Positions 52,857-63,856 of a stretch of DNA of 64,000 nucleotides are shown here, one piece after another. This DNA is from Aplysia californica (lineage: Eukaryota > Mollusca > Gastropoda > Aplysiida > Aplysiidae). Made by a program: the position numbers and the translations under genes. Location of the stretch: positions 64,847-128,846 of the forward strand of contig NW_004797534.1 of assembly GCF_000002075.1 (NCBI RefSeq), in the 5' to 3' direction. Positions within the stretch are counted from its first letter, which is position 1; every line of letters begins with the position of its first letter. Under the pieces are notes generated by a model. It did no database searches, was not told the origin of the DNA, and worked only from the letters and a program-made list of their open reading frames with translations.

Positions 52857-55800
52857 GTGAGGCCAAACATGTGCCTTCAAAGCTGTCATTAATGGCCAGA
52901 GCAATGAGCTCCCAAGTAACTTACGAGTTTGAGACATTGAATGTGACTTCTCCTGAGGAATATGTCAAACATGTTGAGCTAAATCGCCCCAAAAAGATGA
53001 ATGCCATGAACACAGCCTTTTGGACGTAAGTTTCTCGTGTATTTATTGTTACTAGGTCAAACAAAGATTAGATTCACTTTGATATATATATGGTCTCTTT
53101 TAAGCACAAGGGGGTTATACCAGAAAAATGCTGTTTTGAGAAAATCAAAGTTTTTGGACCCCTGTTCAGTTTCTGTAAAAGACAAGGAAAGTTTTCTCTT
53201 TTCTAAACAAATATACACACATATGAAACCAAACTTCTCCAATAGGTAGGGCAATGCCCACTTTTGGTGTAGGTCAAGATTCCTGGAAACCCCCGAAATC
53301 TGGGTTAGCCCGCTTGTCCTTAAAAGCGACCGTACTTCTCTTCAGTAATAACATTTTTCTCAAGAAGCCCACAAGCTGCACAGCGAGTGGAAATGAAGCT
53401 CTTAATAAATGCTTAAAATGTAGCAGACACTTCAGTGCCAGAATTGGTTTCATTTGCTATTGCAAAAGCCACATGTATGCCATCTCATTTTTTCTGCTTT
53501 ACTACTTATGAAATATACTCACTATGCATGTGTATTGGTCATTGTTAATATGTTAAACATTGAAGGACAAACAATTATTATTATTACAATTATTATTGGT
53601 TATAAATTTCAAAAATTCTTTGTTTGGATAGACAAACCTGTGTACAGAGGCCATAGCGTGCTTAGCATCCATGTGTTATTTCTGTCAGGATAATTTTGTG
53701 GCCTTCTTACTTTTACAGTCTTTTACTTTTATTTACTTTTTTTTTTCTTTTAAGTTTTTCTGTTGTAAAATAAATCATTCCGTGTTTCAGCGAAATGATT
53801 GACTGCTTCAATAAACTAGCTGTGGACCCTGAGTGTCGAGTGGTTATCCTTTCTGGTGCCGGAAAGATGTTTACTGCAGGTTGGCTGGTTTTCATCGAAG
53901 AATTTAAAAAAATAGTTTTTACTTTTCGCCTCATGGATTACTTTAGTTTGTAACTAGAAGAATTGTTTAATTGTTTCTCATTAATTGTAATTTTTGTTTA
54001 GTAACTTTACTGTGTACTTATTGGTTCAAGAGGAGTAGCTTTTAGTCAAAATGTCTCAATTTATATTATATAATTGTGTAACAATTCAGTATTAGTCAGT
54101 GGCCCACTAGCAAGACTGATGTCTCAAACCAAATTAATGATTGGGCAAAGAGAAATGGAATCTAATGGTTGTGGACTTCGATTAAGCCACTCTGCCAGGC
54201 GAGTGATGGGAGAAGGGTGTGGTTTGGGAATAGCTGTTACCCCACCATGCGAGCCCAGAGTAATGCAGATGGTCAGGCTGGCTTGGTGTGAAATTGTCAC
54301 ATCGCTGCTTGTGTTCAAGTGGCGTGCCGGCACGGAAACTTTCCTGGGTAGCCAGATTTGTGAAGTTTGACCACTGACTGCTGCCAAAAAATAATTCCTC
54401 CGAATCGATGTTACATGCAGGGGAGGGATGGATGACATTTGTTGATTGTGCTTATTGCATCAATGGGTGGGCGGGGCTAAGAGTGGGAACAAAGGAAACG
54501 TTCTGTCTTTTCTGTTTTTAATAGGTCAAACAGTGGTCCTAATGAGGAGCAAAACTGGTGGCAATGGATTAGAAAGACTGATACATGTACATGCCATGAT
54601 AAATTATCAGAGCAGCTAGGATAGCATTTGGGAGGTATGAAGTTTTGACGACTGCTTGCAAACTGGACAGACGACCTTTGGTCCCACAGCGCACAACTAG
54701 CCCCTTGGGGACCCCCCCCCCCCCCCCCCAAATAAAAAAAAAATCCCCTAAGATGGATTTTTTTTATTCTGGCTCCTTTACAATTTCGTCTTTGACAGGT
54801 TCCATAGTATCATAGATAACATTTCTTTCACTTAAATTCAGTATCTGTGCTTGATTTTTCTATACTGTTGAGAACAGCCGTGTGTTTGCTAAGACCTGTT
54901 CACTAATATTTGGGGAAAATTAATTAATTTTAGTGCAAAGATAGGTTTAACTGTTCACTTTGTTTTATTTCCAAATAACTAATTTCCTTGAAATTGAATG
55001 CATTTCAGGTCTAGATTTTAGTGACAACGAGTTTTTCAAAACACTCATGGAAGGTGATGAGGTCAGCAGAAAGGCCTTTATATTTCGTCGTGGTATACCA
55101 ATGATGCAAGAATCATTCAGTGTTTTGGAAAGGGTGTGTCTTTTGTTGATTGTGATTTACTTGTTTTCTGTATATCGATTTTATTAAAGTTAATATTTTT
55201 GTAGAAGTTAAAGAAATGGGATATTAGGTGATTGCAAGACACCACTTGTCGATGGTGAAAGTTTGTGATCTGGCTATTCCATAGTCCCCAATTGAGTTCT
55301 CAGTTAATGGGATGGATTGTTGAATGAATGGTATGGTGTGCAAGGTGAACATTTTCATCATATGAAATTGCATCTTTTGCTCACACCATCTGGTGTTAGC
55401 TGTGACACTGGAACATTTCAGGTTTGCATCTTGCAAAATTTGCAAAAGTAGTATTTTCTAAAATATGTTCATATTTGGGAGTATAATTTTCAATTGCTCC
55501 ACAGGCCTGGATTTTAACGATAATGAGGTGATGTTGATTCAGATGTCAGATTTGGATGTAAGCCGAAAAGCAGTTGCAGTGAAAGAAGGTTTACGTCACT
55601 TGCAGAACTCTTTTACGTCCATAGAAAGGGTGCGTCTTGCTTTCCTCTTATTCTCACTAAAGGGTGGTACAACTGTTCTGGGAAATCAGTCCATTATTTT
55701 TACATTCCTAGACTTATCCACCAACAATAGCAAACCCCCCCCCCCCCCTTTCCCCCAGATATGATTGTTCAGTGTGTTTCTGATCAGTGTAAAGTATCTG

Positions 55801-58800
55801 TAACCTTAAACAGATGATGTATTTTAAGTAAATACAGAGAAAATAAAGGCTGTCCCCTGTTTAAACTAAAGCTCTCTAAGCTATTAATAATGATGAATTC
55901 TGTTTGAACCAAGTCCCAAAGGAACCGAATTCATGCTTTTTAATATGGAAGCCATTTGAGGAGTAAGCCAACAGAGGTCTGACTTTTACAAATAGATAAT
56001 CAGTTCAAAGCTGGTTTTTAGCTCTTATAAGGCAGTTTTTCATTTTTGTAGTGTACATTCTTTGCTGTTGAAGCGATATATATTTATTGCTGTACAGAGT
56101 ACTGTGTTATATAACGTACTATTATTTCAATGTCCTTTCTTCTTGTTCTACTGAGGTGAAATCAGTTTCTTGATTTTTTTATTTACCGGTGTCTGTGGTA
56201 TTATGATAGGCATTTCCTTGTCACACACAGGAGACGAGTTCGATTCCCAAGTGGGGAGAATTTTTATGATTATCTCAGTCTTTCTTCTGGGATGTTGTAT
56301 CACTCTAGGCCAGGTTAGAAGCCTGCCTCCTAAATGATCTAAATTGTGTGGATGGGGGTGCAAAAACTCTGATGTTGAGTTAAACCTTACATGTTTCTGG
56401 GTGACAAGGATCAAATGTTGTTGCCATAACGACCTAAACTTCATGTAAAACAAAAAAATAGAAAAAATCCGCCATGTGGTCAGGGGAAAAAAGCCAATTT
56501 TCTGGGGGGTGCTATGAAAGCTAATTTAAGCACCAAAATGTTGTTTTTATAACGACATAACCTTCTTTTTAGTGTAACATACTTATTATTACCCAAATGG
56601 AAGGAAAAGCGTCTTAAAAAAATAGGGGTTTTTTTTACACAATCAAGAAGTGGTACAGAAGGTGTCGCATTCAACGAGAAGTCGGCTCCAATGAGGCAAT
56701 CTTTAATCCTTGATTTTTTTCTCTGTATCTCTTTGTAAATGTACGTCAGCCCCAACGAGGTTGCAAACAGACCGAAGTCGTTTTCAACGAGGTCACGATT
56801 ACCAAATAAAAGCAATTAGCGGCCCCAAAAGCAAAGAATTTTCTCTTTTCTCTCCATCTCAGGCGAAGCACAAGGTCCATCCTCGATTCCTAACATATTG
56901 TATTGCTAGATCTTGTGTGCCTCCTAATATGGGCCCCAAAGCCAAGTGGATGGGCAAGGGTTAGCCTACGGTAGGGATGGGAGGGGGTGGGTGGGAACGC
57001 TATGCGGGCTGTGTGAAACTGGATGGATAGGTCTAGATCGAGACCTTCATTTTTTTCAATTTTCTTTTCTTCCCCTGATGAGAAAATCCAAGCTCTCGCC
57101 TTTTCTTTATGTAGGTCTAGGCCCAGATGTGAGAGGGTATGTTTCCACACGAGAAATGTTCCAGAAACAAATATTTTAAAATGCAGAAATGACGGTCAGA
57201 ACACAGCTCAAACTCGCGCACACTGATGCTGTTTGAGATTTTCGTAACCAGGAGAAACAACTGTTTAATTACTGGTATTGGTACATTGTGTAATACAATA
57301 ACTTGCCTCCTTTCTTTTCTTTAGTCTTTGTCACGTTCATCGAGAAGTCGGATCCAACGAGGACAACAAGCCGGTCCCGGCAGCCTCGTTGAATGTGACA
57401 CCCACTGTACCTTTCTTTTGATCACCAGTATAATAATATTGTTCTAATTTGTTCCATGCAAAATCTATAATGTTGTTGTGCTGAATTACCGTAAGTGTAA
57501 CAAGTCAATTTACAATCATTTTCTTGTTTGTTTCCGTGCAGTGTAACAAACCAGTGATCACAGCCATGCATCAGGGTTGTATTGGTGCTGGTGTAGACAT
57601 GTCAGCTGCTGCTGACATCCGTTACTGTACAGATGATGCTTGGTTTCAAATAAAGGTAAATCTGTACTGCCCAAAACTGAGTCGATAGGGCCATAAAGCA
57701 CCTTCTCAAACAAACAAATAAAAGTAAATCAGTACATTTTTGACAGGGGCACAGTTCCTTGGTTACAGTTACCGATGATGCATATTTTTAGATTGAATGT
57801 GTACTGTTGTTTATACATATATCTTTTCCTCATGTTTTTTGTGTGGAATTTTTTTGGAAGGAGCAAGTACATCATTTATGTGATACAGTTGTTTCATTAT
57901 TAAAAGCAGTTTAAAAGCAATGTATTGTTTAGTAAGATTTGTCTGCACGACTGTGAAAGTCCCAAACTTAAGATCTATTGGAATATTTTAAGTCAGCTGC
58001 ATCAGTTTCACACAAACTTAGAAGAGGAGTGTTTTGTCATGAATATAAAAGTATTAATAATGCTAAGTACCAAGAATAGTACTTATATGTTATGTTCTCC
58101 TGCAGGTTTGATTTCAAATTTTCCCATTTCAGGGTGTTTAAGGGTGAGGTGAATTCTAGAAATATTCCTTCAGAAGTTAACTTGTTTTGAATGCCATTTT
58201 TCTGACATTTACCACAAGAACAAAAGTAAAACATTAGGCCATATTAAACGTGCTGTATGCCATTCACAGTGTACTTTTCTGCCTTGTGTGTCCCAAGATA
58301 GAGATTAACCTAAAGCGTTGTAAGTGATAAAATGACAGAAGGGTCCATATTGCAGTAAAGTATCAACTGCCTGTCCATTTTCCTTTCATTTCTTTTTTTC
58401 TGATTTCTTGAAAAATCAGGAAATTGAACTTGGATTAGCAGCAGATCTGGGCACCCTTCAAAGATTCCCCAAGATCATTGGCAATGACAGTCTGTGCAGA
58501 GAACTTGTGTACACAGCCAGGAAATTTACAGCAGAAGAAGCAAAGGATATGGGATTTGTCAGGTGAATGGAGTGTACTATTGTAGAACTTGTATTAAGAC
58601 AATTACTTGTACCTACAGCCACTTCCCATTTCCTCCCTTGTGTATTTTTTACATCATAATGACATCTTGTAAGACAATCACCTGTCTAAGGCCGGTCCCA
58701 GAGAGGCTCTGTAGGTCTGGCCTGTAGCTCGCCTGGCGCGTACCGCGCAAATGAAAACAATACGTTACATGTGCTGGAGCAGCGTCGCTGTGTGGTCTGT

Positions 58801-61800
58801 CTGTTATCAGCGGAGCTGCGCGACGCGTCAGACATGCTATTCAACAGTATTCAGGGATGCCAAATCTCTGGTTTTTCCGTTTTTTTCATACACTTTAGCA
58901 ATGCCAATCGGGCTTTCCCGCGAGGCGAAAATTTGGTCCCCGTTTACGGGCGATTTTGCGGACCCGGCCGAAGCGTAGGTGACTAACTTTGTCAACCTCG
59001 GTCTGCTCTATTTCCGAACCAATCCGAATGAAACTCGGCTACCAATCAGAAAATAGGGCAAACTAATGATATGTGGACGTTGAAGTTCGTACACATAAAT
59101 TAACCTATACTTTTGGTGTCGGGAACACTTTCGTATCGTGTACACCGAAAACTATAAGTGACCTACAAATACCAGCATGACTATTCCGGGCCCGTTCATT
59201 GGTCACTTGAAATAGGGCAATGGCGGGCGCGCGCATCCGGTTGTTTTTCTCTCTATTCCCCTGTAACATCGCAATGGGGGTATTCCGAGGCCAGGTTATC
59301 TCGTCTCGGGGTGTTCGCGTCTCAACGGGGAAAAAGAATTTTTAATTGTACGGCATGCTAGATTGAATTAACTTATCTTTTACGGTTGGCATGGTCTAAA
59401 GTCATCATAAAAAGCTTTGCAATTATTTAGTCACGCTGCCGACATATATTCTTAAAGATCCCATGTTGTGATACGATGCTATAAATAAAATGGACTCATC
59501 CCGACACCCCTTTTTCGCAAAATCGTAATATGTACACCACAATTTTAATTATAACAAAATAACTACGAAATTGGTAGTAAATCTGACTGCAGAAATGATT
59601 TCTACACTCCAAAACACATCAGGTAGCCAAGTTTCTCTCGAACATTTGGATTAGTTACCGAGATATCATCGATTTTCTTACAGAATCTGCTACTTTTTAG
59701 GAGTATTTTCCTATATGTGGGTCATCCATATTTTGCCGACCTTTACAACCCCATAACTTTTTTATTTATGAACCGTTTCTCAAAATTCAAGAAGCATAAT
59801 TATCAGAATTGAAAATTCTTTCTTAGGTACCAAAAAAAAGGGGGCAAAAGTGAAAATTTAAATTTTCATTGGCATTGCTATACACTTGCAAAGGAAAGGT
59901 GAATGGTAAGAGAAGTGTTTTTATTTGCTCATTTAAAGATTTTACAAGGTTCGTTTTAGGTGAGGTGTGATGCTCCGCTCATTTTCCTTTTTTTTCTCAA
60001 AAGTCATTTGGCATCCCTGAGTATTGTAAAACTCATCTAGCACGCAGCCTCACTTCGTGTTCATTATCGACCGAAATTCTTCACAGGTCATCAAAATCAG
60101 CAAGGAGTTAGTATTATTAGGTGCTTTACTAATTAGATGTTGACCACAAAATCCCAAGAAATGCTCTTTATCATACATTAAAATTTCCAATCGAAAGGTT
60201 AACCTAGTTTTGACTGTTTACATTCGTAGGCCTGTGTGCTTCTAGGCTAGAATCTAGAACTATAATCTAAATCTAGATTCATAGTTCCGGAAATGAGATG
60301 CAGAGGGATGTCCCTAGAAAGGCCTAGATTCTAGGTATAGATAATAATTTACATCTGATCTAGATCTAGATTTTTATAGTATTCACCTCAGAATCTATCT
60401 AGATCTAGACCAAGATCTATCTAAATATCTGGAGTGCAGTGTCCGTAGACAGATCTCGAAGCAGGGGCTAGGTAAGGATGAAAGAATATTGTATCATATG
60501 ATGATGAGGAGATCGGAATTATGAAAGAAGGAAAACAGACCAAACGAGCGAGGAGACAGGATTGAAGCAGAGAGCGCATATACAACTCTCACAGGGTTCC
60601 CACTGGTCTTTAGAAAAGTCCTTAATTAAAGTCTGTAGTTTTTGTCAAAACAAAATTAAGGATGAAAAGTCATTAATTTCTAACACCAGGTTGTCACGTC
60701 ACGTCCTTAAAGGTTCCTTTAATTTGGCAATATTTGTCAAAATAAGGTCATGGAAATTATAGATGATGTTACATCAACGCTGTTGCATGGCATGAACTTG
60801 ACTGTAAAACACGGCACACCGTAGGCCTACATAGCAAGGCAGACACGTCAGTTGCCCAACACCAACCCACAGTGCGGCTGTGCTGACACGCAGCGAACGT
60901 TCCTCGCGCTCGCTCCGACACAGACGTACCAAGCCACTCTAGGACTGGCCTAAGACGGCCACTTTTCTCCTTGATGATGGGTGTCTGTGTTGAACAGTTG
61001 ACCTTTATTTTGTCCCCTGTTAGGGAAACAACTTGGCCAATGTCTTTTGTTGCTGAGGGTATTGTTCTAAAAAGCTATTGCCTTTCTGACTTATTAAAGG
61101 ATGAGCTACCACTTCTAAAAATAGGTCAACATTTTTTTAAAAATCTCTTTTGGAGGTTTGATCATGTGAGGCAGAGTTCTACCTTTGCTCATAAAGGCTT
61201 CTCTAATAATTTTACGCAACAGATTTTTTTTAACATGTAGGTGGCTTCTCAAAATTTTTGATAACTTTAGTATAAAAAGTTCTTGGCCCCCGAATTTTGG
61301 TATTCAGGCTCCAGTGTGAGTGTATTAGTATTAGAGCAAGTGTGGGATCGTTTTCTTCAATGTGACAGATAATTGGATACTGAGGAAAAGCAAGTTGGAG
61401 AAAGAAGATAACGTGGAAATGAAATAGAAATGAAAAGATAAATACCATATAATACAAAAACCAATAACCAATATGTAACTTGCCGGGGGGGGTTAATTGA
61501 AAAAGGCACATAGGCCTATTGCAGAAAACCTTGAGAAAGAAGATTCTGAGTCTAATCTCTATAGCCTTTGAGCAGCACTCTTAACATTACACAGAAGAGA
61601 TGTGTATATATCTCAGTACATTGTAGACCTACACTATCAGAACAGTTTGTTGGCTCAGAAATTTATAAATGATTACTGTACAAAAGATGGAGGGCATTAT
61701 ATGTGTCACGACGCAGTGGAATCAGGCTCTCGTCAATTTTTTGGCAGATGGAGTTGTTGGTATCATCTTAAAGCTTGTTCATTTGTCTTGATTTATTTTG

Positions 61801-63524
61801 CTAAAAGAATTTCCCATCGATCTTCAAAGGAAGTCAGAATATTTCGGATTGAAGGAGGTAGGGGTCACCTGGTTTTAGAGGTAAAACTTGTGAGAAAATG
61901 GCTGCCAAAGTTTGGTGACTTCCAGAGCTTGAGTGTCCTTGAAAACTGCCAATTTGCATTTTATGTGCCTTTAATCAACATTTTCAGAAAAATCCACACT
62001 GGAATCTGTTTTTCAATAGACATTTACACTTTGCCACCACAAGGCTCATATAGTAAAAAAAACCTTGCCATCAAAGGCAACGGCATTTTGGGGAAAATCC
62101 AAAGATCCAGGGTGGTAAACATCGCCAATTAGCGAGATGTGACAGAAAAATGTTAAAGGTGCTAAGCAAAAAAACAAAAAATTGATTAAAATAGCCAAAC
62201 CAGCGGAAAAATGCCAGTTTCTTCAATTTCATGATTTTGGCGAGTGCGTTATTTCACCACGATGCCTTACACATTGTGTGTTTTGATTTGTGGCGGCAAA
62301 AGGGTACTGTGGCAATCTCTTGAAATGCATTATTATGTAAATGATACTTTACTTTATCCGTCCTCTTGTACCTCTAGGGCGTCGAGGGGAGAAAGAGCTT
62401 CCTGCCTCTAGCAAGTTTGATGGCCTGGCTGGGTGGGATATTGTATGTTCTCAGGGTGTCGTTCACACCATGCAGGTCTTTCTTGGTCTTCCTCTTGCCT
62501 TGTACCCTGATACTTTCCTTTAGTAGGCTTTACTGGTGAGCTGGTTAGGTGCCATACGTGTGAGATGTCCAAACCACCTGATTGTTTGCCTTCAAATGTA
62601 GTGGAGGACAGGTGTTGTTCCCACCATTTCTCTGATCTTGTTGTTTCTGACCATGTCCCTTCTGGTTTTGCTGACGGCTCTCCTTAGACATCTCATCTCA
62701 CAGGTGGTTATCTTACGTTCCAGACTTTTGGTCAGGGTCCATGTCTGGCACTGGTAGGTCAAAGTGGGGATGAAGAAAGAGTTAATGAGCTTGGTTTTGG
62801 TCTCAATGGGGTAAATGATATCAAATGCTTAAAACAAATTTGTTATGCACGGTCTGCAAGGATAACCATGGAATGTACTGATCAGCTGAAAGAAAAATTG
62901 TGTGAACTTGTGTGGGTTTTCAATATTAAATGATAGAAGACTACATATTATTTATTGCCCACTGTTAAAACATTTTTGGAACAACAGCCCTTATTCAATT
63001 CGTCCTTGAAAGTTATCACTGGCTTACTAATATCTTTAATCAGCTGCTTGATACCTGAGTTTGTTTGTTCCAAGAATTAAATTGTAAAAGATGGTGCCTT
63101 TCTATTACACTCTTAATAAATTTGAAACTAACAGTTGTCTGAACACTTAGCCAAATTCATACAGTATTTCTGATAGCTTCAATTTGTTTTTTTCTTTTAA
63201 AGTTGAATTGTTCTTGTTATAGTCTTCGGGGTAACAATAAAGGCAAATGCATTACTAACATCCCTGGTCTTTTTTAGTCTCCGGAATTGTGTAATTCTAA
63301 CAGTTTTCTGACTTTGCAGTGTGGTTTGTTTTATTTTCAACCATATCTCTATTTTCTAAAATGCCTTTTTCAGTCGCATATTCCCTGACAAAGAAGCAAT
63401 GATGGCAGCAACTGTAGAATTGGCTCAAACTATTGCTTCAAAAAGTCCTGTTGCCATCCAGGGGTCAAAGATCAACATGGTCTATTCAAGGGATCACTCA
63501 GTTCCAGAAGGCCTTGAATACATG
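52857..63524 (+). CDS. ECH1: Delta3,5-delta2,4-dienoyl-CoA isomerase, partial at both ends, with duplicated exon
   Basis: Crotonase-fold enzyme that moves double bonds of 3,5-dienoyl-CoA to 2,4-dienoyl-CoA in oxidation of unsaturated fatty acids (mitochondria and peroxisomes). Exons: 52857-53025, 53791-53879, then either 55009-55133 or 55505-55629, then 57542-57655, 58420-58562, 63374-63524. Seen: LNRPKKMNAMNTAFW, the oxyanion motif SGAGKMFTAGLD, GCIGAGVDM with the Asp equivalent to rat D176, KEIELGLAAD with the equivalents of E196 and D204, and VYSRDHSVPEG. All three catalytic acids are present. The last exon(s), about 37 residues expected to end in a peroxisomal SKL-type signal, lie beyond 64000. 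The first exon here begins inside a codon, so there is an upstream exon. Candidates are a short one at 49341-49359 (MMLKPK, donor GTAAAT) or a non-coding one with translation from ATG at 52892. Confidence 0.95.
53092..53331. mobile_element. Short TIR element, GGTCGCTTTTAAG family, copy 2
   Basis: Ends GGTCTCTTTTAAGCACAAG and CTTGTCCTTAAAAGCGACC. The interior matches the reverse complement of 1783-2028 nearly throughout (GGTAGGGCAATGxCCACTTT, AAATCTGGGTTAGCCCGCTT). In ECH1, between 53025 and 53791. Confidence 0.8.
54060..54440. other. Higher-GC intron segment, unclassified
   Basis: In the ECH1 intron before the duplicated exon. It stays open in two frames (plus 54074-54370; minus 54124-54438), but the peptides match no family I recognise and there is no splice-site support. 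Probably a decayed repeat. A C run follows at 54711-54729. Confidence 0.3.
55009..55133 (+). other. ECH1: ECH1 alternative exon copy A
   Basis: 125 nt; acceptor TTTCAG, donor GTGTGT. Starts by completing the split Gly codon of the oxyanion motif and ends in phase 0. Encodes GLDFSDNEFFKTLMEGDEVS... ending SFSVLER, 42 residues, the same length as the human segment as I recall it. It is closer than copy B to the human one (GDxV, QExFxVxER). The second residue, Leu, is at the position of rat Ile117, whose backbone NH forms half of the oxyanion hole. Confidence 0.9.
55505..55629 (+). other. ECH1: ECH1 alternative exon copy B
   Basis: Also exactly 125 nt with the same phases; acceptor CTCCACAG, donor GTGCGT; 371 nt after copy A. 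Encodes GLDFNDNEVMLIQMSDLDVS... ending SFTSIER. It is identical to copy A at 19 of 42 residues, with the ends (GLDF.DNE, .DVSRKA, SF..IER) conserved and the middle diverged. No stop or frame break, so it is maintained by selection rather than decaying. Use of both or neither copy would shift the frame. Confidence 0.88.
55630..56180. other. ECH1 intron start: no third exon copy seen
   Basis: Downstream of copy B. A C run at 55736-55748 and AT-rich sequence. I looked for a third exon copy between 53880 and 57541 (GLDF and xER-donor patterns) and found none. Confidence 0.5.
56182..56420 (+). mobile_element. tRNA-derived SINE, third type, probably decayed
   Basis: An A-box-like TGTGGTATTATGATAGG at about 56192 and a B box GAGTTCGATTCCC at about 56234-56246, spaced as in a tRNA head, followed by about 170 bp of unique body. 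No tail or target duplication found. It resembles the head of the 9466 SINE but has a different body. Confidence 0.5.
56656..57407. mobile_element. TA-flanked TIR element, CAGTGGGTGTCGCATTCAAC family, copy 2
   Basis: Left end CAGAAGGTGTCGCATTCAAC; right end, reverse-complemented, CAGTGGGTGTCACATTCAAC; TA on both flanks. 752 bp in inverted orientation relative to 35898-36683, alignable along the length (shared TAGCCTACxGTAGGGAT, CTAGCAATACAATxTGTTAG in one or other orientation). Non-autonomous. In the ECH1 intron before exon 57542-57655. Confidence 0.88.
58852..60019. mobile_element. CAGGGATGCCAAAT TIR element with 6-bp duplication, nested
   Basis: Duplication AGTATT (58846-58851, 60020-60025). 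Ends CAGGGATGCCAAAT and ATTTGGCATCCCTG, perfect over 14 bp. 1168 bp with no recognised coding sequence. A diverged inverted relative lies at 45612-46540. Shares the CAGGG start and 6-bp duplication with the element at 39851-41447, so perhaps the same superfamily (hAT-like). Confidence 0.85.
60245..60430. repeat. AGATCT/TCTAGA hexamer patch
   Basis: Interrupted CTAGAT/AGATCT units in the ECH1 intron, inside the Harbinger-like element. About 185 bp. Confidence 0.8.
60593..60760 (+). mobile_element. Single hAT-like transposon end
   Basis: CAGGGTTCCCACTGGTCTTT followed by AGAAAAGTCCTTAATTAAAG and AAGGTCATGGAAATTAT, the style of a common invertebrate hAT terminal region. The opposite end was not found nearby. 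Related to the CAGGGTCCCCAC end at 49619. Confidence 0.45.
61702..62273 (-). mobile_element. TIR element, ATCGTGGxGAAATCxGGC family, copy 3
   Basis: Left TGTGTCACGACGCAGTGGAA TCAGGCTCTCGTCAA; right ...TTTCACCACGATGCCTTACA CA. The interior shares GAGAAAATGGCxGCCAAAGT TTG and CCTTGAAAACTG with copies 1 and 2 in opposite orientation. A 176-codon open frame (61602-62132) crosses the boundary of this element and is not a gene. Confidence 0.78.
62350..62815 (-). mobile_element. LINE 3' end (reverse transcriptase C-terminus), second type
   Basis: On the minus strand: PIETKTKLINSFFIPTLTYQ, CQTWTLTKSLERKITTCEMR and CLRRAVSKTRRDMVRNNKIR EMVG, then GLDISHVWHL. These are the C-terminal blocks of an RTE/Jockey-type reverse transcriptase. 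It is clearly different from the 43131-43915 copy (CQTWTLTKSLERK against CEAWTINKQLERT). 5'-truncated; in the last visible ECH1 intron on the opposite strand. Confidence 0.85.
62816..63373. other. ECH1 intron, nothing recognised
   Basis: AT-rich DNA between the LINE and the exon at 63374, ending in a usual TTTTTCAG acceptor. Confidence 0.5.
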
Positions 63525-63738
63525 GTGGGTTCTGTTTACTTTTTAGTGCTATGTCTCTTAAGAGCAGTGTTACGGTCTTATGTGGGTAGTTACAGGGTGC
63601 TCTTGTTTGATTTGCTCCTTCTTTCCTGTCAAACGTCTATTGTCCTAATCTGTCCTTTTTTGTGTGAGTTTGTAACTTTTGTAACACTGCTAATCTTAGG
63701 CACATATATCATCTAACTGTGTTACAAATGGACATCTG

Positions 63739-63856
63739 CGTACAGTCCCGTAATACCATGCCTTAGCGCAAAGGACGTATGGTCCCCTAGCGCCAAACAC
63801 TATGGGGGCGTACGGTCCCCTAGTGCCAAGCGCTATTGGGGCGTACGGTCCCCTAA
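63739..63856. repeat. 33-bp tandem repeat, CGTACGGTCCCCTAG unit
   Basis: Two exact-length 33-bp units (63776-63808, 63809-63841), a partial unit from 63842 and a degenerate 37-bp unit before (63739-63775). Each unit reads CGTAxGGTCCCCTAGxGCCA, then AxxxCTATxGGGG, and can fold on itself (CCCCTAG with CTATxGGGG). In the intron after ECH1 exon 63374-63524. Confidence 0.85.

Larger units (their letters stand above)
58690..60950. mobile_element. PIF/Harbinger-like element with TAA duplication, host of nested insertions
   Basis: Target triplet TAA on both sides (58687-58689 and 60951-60953). Ends GGCCGGTCCCAGAGAGGC and, reverse-complemented, GGCCAGTCCTAGAGTGGC. TAA/TWA target and GGCC-type ends fit PIF/Harbinger. 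2261 bp in total, of which 1168 are the nested element at 58852-60019, plus an AGATCT patch and a CAGGGTTCCCAC end at 60593. No transposase seen. In the last visible ECH1 intron. Confidence 0.65.

Noticed and set aside
54074-54438. Open frames of about 100 codons on both strands
   Set aside because: In an ECH1 intron, without splice-site support or recognisable motifs; two-strand openness suggests composition, not coding.
58690-60110. GC-rich, CpG-containing stretch as a possible internal promoter of ECH1
   Set aside because: The GC content is explained by the nested transposons; a related GC-rich block at 46020-46540 has the same origin.
61602-62132. A 176-codon open frame on the plus strand
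   Set aside because: It overlaps copy 3 of a TIR repeat and crosses its edge; the same DNA in copies 1 and 2 is not open, and no protein family is recognisable.
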